Of a stretch of 64,000 nt of DNA, positions 61,791 through 64,000 are shown in pieces. The notes below the pieces were generated by a model that did not search any database, was not told where the DNA came from, and was given only the letters and a program-made list of their open reading frames with translations. Source of the stretch: Microcoleus vaginatus HSN003 (lineage in GTDB: Bacteria; Cyanobacteriota; Cyanobacteriia; Cyanobacteriales; Microcoleaceae); NCBI RefSeq assembly GCF_022701255.1, contig NZ_CP031705.1, forward strand, positions 3,906,001 to 3,970,000. The letters run 5' to 3'. Numbering within the stretch: position 1 is the first letter of the stretch; every line of letters begins with the position of its first letter. The position numbers and the translations under genes are program-made.

Positions 61791-63320
61791 TTACACATCC
61801 CCAAAGGGAAGTTGATTTTGGGGACTAGGTGAAATTGTCTGCTGAGGTGATGATTTAGCCTTGAGGTGGCGTTTAGTGAAAAACCAAGCCAACCATCCCA
61901 AGCCTCCACCGGATAAACAACTAAGTAGAAGGGCAATAATGAAGGGATGCGGGGGAAGCAGAGGATGTTGGGGAGAAGGGAAATCCCAAGGTTTTTCGAT
62001 TATTAAGGGGTAGCCGGCTGCTACGATTCCGGCAAAGCCGACTCCGACACCGATGCCGGTACCGACTGCTTGAATCGTATTTTGTAAATTGCGATCGCGC
62101 TCTTTTTCCACTTTCTCATACTGTACCTGTTGTTTTTGAGCATCAACTTCCACAATGCCCCGGATTGTTTCAATCATCTGTTGAAACAATTGCCGTCCTA
62201 CGGTAAGATAACTCATATTGACTTTAATCTGTTTCTGAAATATCGGGCAACTCCGGTCAACAAATTTTTGTATAAAATCTAAGTTATCCATTTCTTGGAC
62301 GCTGCAATCGCCAAGTTGTTTGAGCCAATAACTATAATTTGCAACATTCGTTTCAATTGTAGTTTGGTGAAATTCTATATCTCGCAAATAGCGGGCATAA
62401 TTTAACCCGATTTGGGGGAGTTCAGTCAGACACCCCTCCAGTTGTTCCAGCCGCTCCTCTCTATCTGATTTCAAACGGCTAAACTCTTCCACCTTCTCCT
62501 CTAATTGCCTATAAATTTTTCTCGCTTCCTCATTGCATCGATACGCTTGGTGATAAGCATAAATGATTTTACTGCGGCAGCATAACAAATTGATTAGCGG
62601 ACGGTAATAATAGCCATCCTCCTCCCACTTTAAAGTTTTTTCATTAGTATCTAACCAGACTAGAATATGACACTTTAACCTGGGATCTTCTTGACTATTG
62701 TCAAATTCAAAAATGGGACTACCTAGAAGTTTTCCGTCACCGACTAAATAGGGTTTTGGCTGTTTAAGCTCTGAATCTTGAAACAAAGCCTCTACACAAT
62801 CTACTGCTAAATCTTGATGATTGCCAGCAAAATCAACAGGTTTAGCAAATAATACTAGGGTTTGTCCCAGTGATGCTTCGATTTCACAAGGTAGCAGACA
62901 GCCTTGAAAATTTAGACTGCTCAGTTGCTTGACTTCTACTGTAGAATTGCGAAAAAGCAGCGTGAAGTCTAGTGCGTAAGTGTCGTGGAGTCGGAGGGGA
63001 TAAATTACGCCTTTCAGAGGTAGTTGATCCGGTTGGCTAACAGTTGTAAATGACACCAGTCTCTCGACATTTGACTGCCAAAGTTCCACATACTCGCTCT
63101 GTTCGTTATTTTGGCTATTTCTATTGCTTAGGTTTTCAGGTAAAAAATCGAGCTTTGGCTCTGTTTGCAGCAGTTGTCCCAAAGCAACGCATTTATGCCA
63201 TAAATGGTCAGCCTCTACAGATTGTTTATCCCCTTTTGCCAGGTTGCTGCACAAATGAAAGGCAAACAGCATTAGTTTGGGGTTGGCAAGTTTGCCTGTC
63301 AATTGAGTATTGTTCATCAC
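61791..63320 (-). CDS. Hypothetical coiled-coil protein with two C-terminal membrane segments, CHAT-linked
   Basis: The 509-residue product has no family I can name. Residues 1-240 look like mixed alpha/beta with no signal peptide. About 245-400 is charged and helical (REERLEQLEGCLTEL, QQVQYEKVEKERDRNLQNT), likely a coiled coil. Two membrane segments end the protein: AVGTGIGVGVGFAGIVAAGY (Gly-rich) and PFIIALLLSCLSGGGLGWLAWFF, followed by a basic RHLKAKSS tail. It is the last gene of a leftward cluster, 14 bp after the small gene at 63335, and may be the membrane-acting partner of the CHAT protein. Confidence 0.8.
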   Translation of the reverse strand: MMNNTQLTGKLANPKLMLFAFHLCSNLAKGDKQSVEADHLWHKCVALGQLLQTEPKLDFLPENLSNRNSQNNEQSEYVELWQSNVERLVSFTTVSQPDQLPLKGVIYPLRLHDTYALDFTLLFRNSTVEVKQLSSLNFQGCLLPCEIEASLGQTLVLFAKPVDFAGNHQDLAVDCVEALFQDSELKQPKPYLVGDGKLLGSPIFEFDNSQEDPRLKCHILVWLDTNEKTLKWEEDGYYYRPLINLLCCRSKIIYAYHQAYRCNEEARKIYRQLEEKVEEFSRLKSDREERLEQLEGCLTELPQIGLNYARYLRDIEFHQTTIETNVANYSYWLKQLGDCSVQEMDNLDFIQKFVDRSCPIFQKQIKVNMSYLTVGRQLFQQMIETIRGIVEVDAQKQQVQYEKVEKERDRNLQNTIQAVGTGIGVGVGFAGIVAAGYPLIIEKPWDFPSPQHPLLPPHPFIIALLLSCLSGGGLGWLAWFFTKRHLKAKSSPQQTISPSPQNQLPFGDV

Positions 63321-63334
63321 CTAGAGCCTGAGTG

Positions 63335-63679
63335 CTATTTTGACTGGTTGGGGAAAGTTTCTTGGATGGCATTTGATAGCGTTTCTTTGGTGACTTCGCG
63401 ACGAGGTTTAGGCTCTGGCTCTGAAGGAGCCTTCACGTTGTCGCCGATTCCTGGTGGGCGAAACTTATTACTATCGCCCTGCAAGTTTATCAAAGCCTCA
63501 AGTATTGGACGGCGACTTTCACAATTACACCAAATTGAGACAGCATGAGATATTTGATTAATATCATCTGACAGACTAGCACGTAGCTGGTGTAATTCAG
63601 CCTCGTGTTTATAAAATAATTGAGGCTGGGTAGCAATCAACAGTTGAAATGCTCTAGTGTTGTCTTCTTCAAATGACAT
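63335..63679 (-). CDS. Small helical protein between CHAT gene and membrane protein
   Basis: The 114-residue product starts MSFEEDNTRAFQLLIATQPQL and is predicted helical to about residue 68 (YKHEAELHQLRASLSDDINQ, ISHAVSIWCNCESRRPILEA), then has a Pro/Lys-rich tail. Its size and helical first half resemble small adaptor-type domains seen beside CHAT or caspase-like proteins, but I cannot name it. It lies 10 bp after the CHAT gene and 14 bp before the membrane-protein gene, so the three form one operon. Confidence 0.75.
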   Translation of the reverse strand: MSFEEDNTRAFQLLIATQPQLFYKHEAELHQLRASLSDDINQISHAVSIWCNCESRRPILEALINLQGDSNKFRPPGIGDNVKAPSEPEPKPRREVTKETLSNAIQETFPNQSK

Positions 63680-63689
63680 TTATAGACTC

Positions 63690-64000
63690 CTATTGACCGA
63701 TAGCACAGAAAGCAGCCCAGTGGTAAGGCGATTGAAAAGGTTTAGCTTTAGCTTCCATCTTATTAAATAATGCAGGTAACTGTACAATTTTTTGTGTGGG
63801 ACTCAAGGTAAGTTTGCTTGTCCATAGCTGCAAATCTTCTTTAGTGGCATCCCGCAGCCAAACTTGAGCTGATTTAAGGGCAAGGGAGACACTTAACCCG
63901 GCTTTGAGAAGCTGATAAAATTTTATCATTAAAAATGAGGCTGACAAATCGCTGACGGCCCACAAAGTCGCTACTACACTAGAGCTACCAGCCGCCAGGA
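63690..64000 (-). CDS. CHAT-domain (caspase-like) protein, C-terminal end (continues beyond window)
   Basis: The frame is open to the right window edge, so the N-terminal part and the catalytic His/Cys are not visible. What is seen is the end of a CHAT domain: AAGSSSVVATLWAVSDLSAS, FLMIKFYQLLKAGLSVSLAL, AQVWLRDATKEDLQLW, and the closing SPYHWAAFCAIGQ. The TLW.V.D..(S/T)..LM..FY and PY.WAAF.. patterns are characteristic. The protein likely carries TPR or other sensor repeats upstream, as most cyanobacterial CHAT proteins do, but that lies outside the window. Confidence 0.85.
   Translation of the reverse strand, partial: LAAGSSSVVATLWAVSDLSASFLMIKFYQLLKAGLSVSLALKSAQVWLRDATKEDLQLWTSKLTLSPTQKIVQLPALFNKMEAKAKPFQSPYHWAAFCAIGQ

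Overview
The window is chromosomal DNA of a cyanobacterium, most likely a filamentous Oscillatoriales type (Microcoleus/Oscillatoria-like). The signs are abundant HIP1 palindromes (GCGATCGC), photosystem genes (psbX, ycf66, a high-light-inducible protein), the cyanobacterial pilMNO-pilQ cluster, and a dense load of dispersed palindromes, heptamer repeats and insertion sequences. The genus is an inference from style, not from a marker gene.

Layout. 1-2.5 kb: a DUF2301 membrane protein (cut by the window edge), a YdcF-like protein and dprA. 2.6-11.3 kb: a nest of insertion sequences. An ISAs1 element carries an IS630-type element (here IS630-A). A truncated second ISAs1 piece follows. A DUF4347/FG-GAP/Calx-beta gene is split by IS630-C, which is split by an IS4-family element and by IS630-B. 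The IS4 element holds another IS630-B copy, and the outer IS630-B holds a second IS630-A. TA or 9-bp target duplications let every layer be removed and the older reading frames restored. 11.3-13.2 kb: the 5' part of the broken FG-GAP gene. 13.6-25 kb: a CysQ-like phosphatase, a JmjC/cupin protein, a PfkB kinase, rsmI, a glycosyltransferase, an NgoPII-like type II restriction-modification pair, folC, a Uma2 protein and a sugar-binding lipoprotein.

25-37 kb: pilM, pilN, pilO and pilQ (type IV pilus alignment complex and secretin), an HU protein, a CobD-like aminotransferase with repeat-derived inserts, and two flavoproteins. 37.9-43.4 kb: a 1824-residue Ser/Thr kinase-AAA-GAF-histidine kinase. 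43.9-52.5 kb: tRNA-Ser, comEC, a DUF4079 protein, a fourth IS630 type, a conserved hypothetical gene, radC and two related membrane-anchored proteins. dprA, comEC and the pil genes are all natural-competence functions, although they are not contiguous. 52.6-61 kb: an SdhB-type iron-sulfur subunit, an HLIP, a PPC protein, an HtrA-like protease with PPC domains, a peroxiredoxin-like/prolyl-hydroxylase fusion, ycf66, psbX, yggT, accC and tRNA-Leu. 61.5-64 kb: a small XRE regulator, then a three-gene leftward cluster: the C-terminus of a CHAT peptidase (open at the window edge), a small helical protein and a coiled-coil protein with two C-terminal membrane segments.

The most notable unexplained structures are a three-copy 132-141 bp miniature element with ~27-bp terminal inverted repeats and 3-bp TNA target duplications, one copy of which supplies the C-terminus of a flavoprotein; heptamer repeats that supply the stop codons of three unrelated genes; palindromic repeats inserted in frame in the cobD-like gene; and the CHAT-linked cluster.
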